Assembly (NCBI GenBank): GCA_964373855.1
Contig: CAYJWL010000047.1
Location: 1 to 5,027 of the forward strand
DNA: 5,027 bases
Origin: CAYJWL01 sp964373855
Lineage (GTDB): Bacteria > Patescibacteriota > Andersenbacteria > UBA10190
Direction of reading: 5' to 3'
Positions 4,492 through 5,027 of the stretch are shown in pieces. A program made the translations under genes and the position numbers. Under the pieces are notes generated by a model, which made no database searches, was not told the origin of the DNA, and saw only the letters and a list, made by a program, of their open reading frames with translations. Numbering within the stretch: position 1 is the first letter of the stretch; each line of letters begins with the position of its first letter.

Positions 4492-5027
4492 TTAAGGAAA
4501 AAATTGGGCACACAGTTGCCGGACATCGTCCGCAATCCTGCGAAGGTCGCCCGAACCTTGAGCCCACTGATCAAACTCCTTGAATTCAAGCTTGGCGAAC
4601 GGCGCACAAATATGCATTACCTCGTTAATCCATGAAGCGATTTGTTTCATTTCGGGTTCCTTCATGCCACGAGTGGTAAGCCAGGGAGTACCGACACGCA
4701 AGCCCGAAGGGTCAGCTGGCCCGCGAACGTCTTGGGGTATTGGATTTGCGTTGGCTACAATGCCAGCGTAATCAAGTGCCCGCGCGAATTTCTTGCCGAG
4801 CAAAGGCATATTGGTTAGGTCAATGAGAAGTAAGTGTTTATCAACGCCGCCCGATACAACATTAAAGTTGTGTTTTTTGAGTTCTTCCGCCAGAGATTGG
4901 GCATTTGTAATAACCTGCAGGGCGTAGCGTTTGAATTCCGGCTTCAGCGCTTCGCCCAAACCAACGCAAATTCCGGCGATGTTATGGTTATGCGGACCGC
5001 CCTGCAGACCAGGTAAAACAGCACGAT
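4492..5027 (-). CDS. glyA: Serine hydroxymethyltransferase, C-terminal part
   Basis: This PLP enzyme interconverts serine plus tetrahydrofolate with glycine plus 5,10-methylene-tetrahydrofolate in the cytoplasm, and so supplies glycine and one-carbon units. About 177 C-terminal residues are visible, out of about 410-430 usual for the family. The rest, including the PLP-binding lysine, lies beyond the right edge. Visible landmarks in order are PGLQGGPHNHNIAG, SGGVDKHLLLIDL and SGLRVGTPWLTTRG. The Arg in the last block corresponds to the residue that holds the substrate carboxylate (Arg363 in the E. coli enzyme). The C-terminal helical region ends with CAQFFP before TAA at 4494-4492. The ADPSGLRVGTPWLTTRGMKE style recalls Patescibacteria sequences. 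No clear terminator for this strand is seen in the 60 bases between its end and the operon terminator. Confidence 0.96.
   Translation of the reverse strand, partial: RAVLPGLQGGPHNHNIAGICVGLGEALKPEFKRYALQVITNAQSLAEELKKHNFNVVSGGVDKHLLLIDLTNMPLLGKKFARALDYAGIVANANPIPQDVRGPADPSGLRVGTPWLTTRGMKEPEMKQIASWINEVMHICAPFAKLEFKEFDQWAQGSGDLRRIADDVRQLCAQFFP

Noticed and set aside
1..5027. CRISPR array, tRNA gene, insertion sequence or integrase
   Set aside because: No regularly spaced repeats, no tRNA-like cloverleaf and no transposase or integrase frame were seen on either strand.

Overview
The window reads as bacterial chromosome with Shine-Dalgarno-led genes and the standard genetic code (TAA, TAG and TGA all end genes here). 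Serine hydroxymethyltransferase at the right edge has sequence style I associate with Patescibacteria (CPR) bacteria, for example the DPSGLRVGTP and TTRGM blocks. That placement comes from memory of family style, not a search, and is held loosely.

Layout. At the left edge (1-553, +) is an NAD(P)H-dependent FMN reductase missing only its first few residues. It is followed 18 bases later by a five-helix membrane protein of unrecognised function (572-1144, +). Next, on the minus strand, is the C-terminal stub of a DsbA-like thioredoxin-fold protein (1158-1373). It is cut off by a stop codon before the CxxC active site could appear. From about 1374 to 1684 there is no convincing protein gene. That stretch holds a strongly self-complementary segment (1434-1505) with a minus-strand promoter on one side and a minus-strand terminator on the other, so it is a candidate small structured RNA. 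It also holds the plus-strand promoter, direct repeats and inverted repeats that lead into the next operon.

The centre of the window (1685-4373, +) is a tight four-gene operon encoding what looks like a complete minimal ubiquitin-like conjugation system. The order is E2-like protein, JAB/JAMM metalloprotease with a textbook H-x-H-x7-S-x2-D motif, E1-like ThiF/UBA adenylyltransferase, and a small protein ending in Lys-Gly that I infer to be the ubiquitin-like modifier. The genes are spaced by 10 bases, 40 bases and a few bases, and an intrinsic terminator at 4398-4431 ends the transcript. The closest described arrangement I know is the ParB-related, ThiF-related cassette (PRTRC: proteins A, B, C and ThiF). 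Here the modification genes stand alone, with no ParB, helicase or other PRTRC partners in view.

Proposed working: the E1-like enzyme adenylates the C-terminal glycine of the modifier and passes it through its own cysteine to the E2-like cysteine, which attaches it to a target. The JAB protein removes it. The modifier already ends in glycine, so the JAB enzyme is more likely a deconjugase than a maturation protease. The target and purpose cannot be read from the sequence. At the right edge, on the opposite strand and converging on the operon, is the C-terminal part of glyA (4492-5027). The operon thus sits between a broken dsbA-like gene and a housekeeping gene, which suggests it was acquired by transfer.
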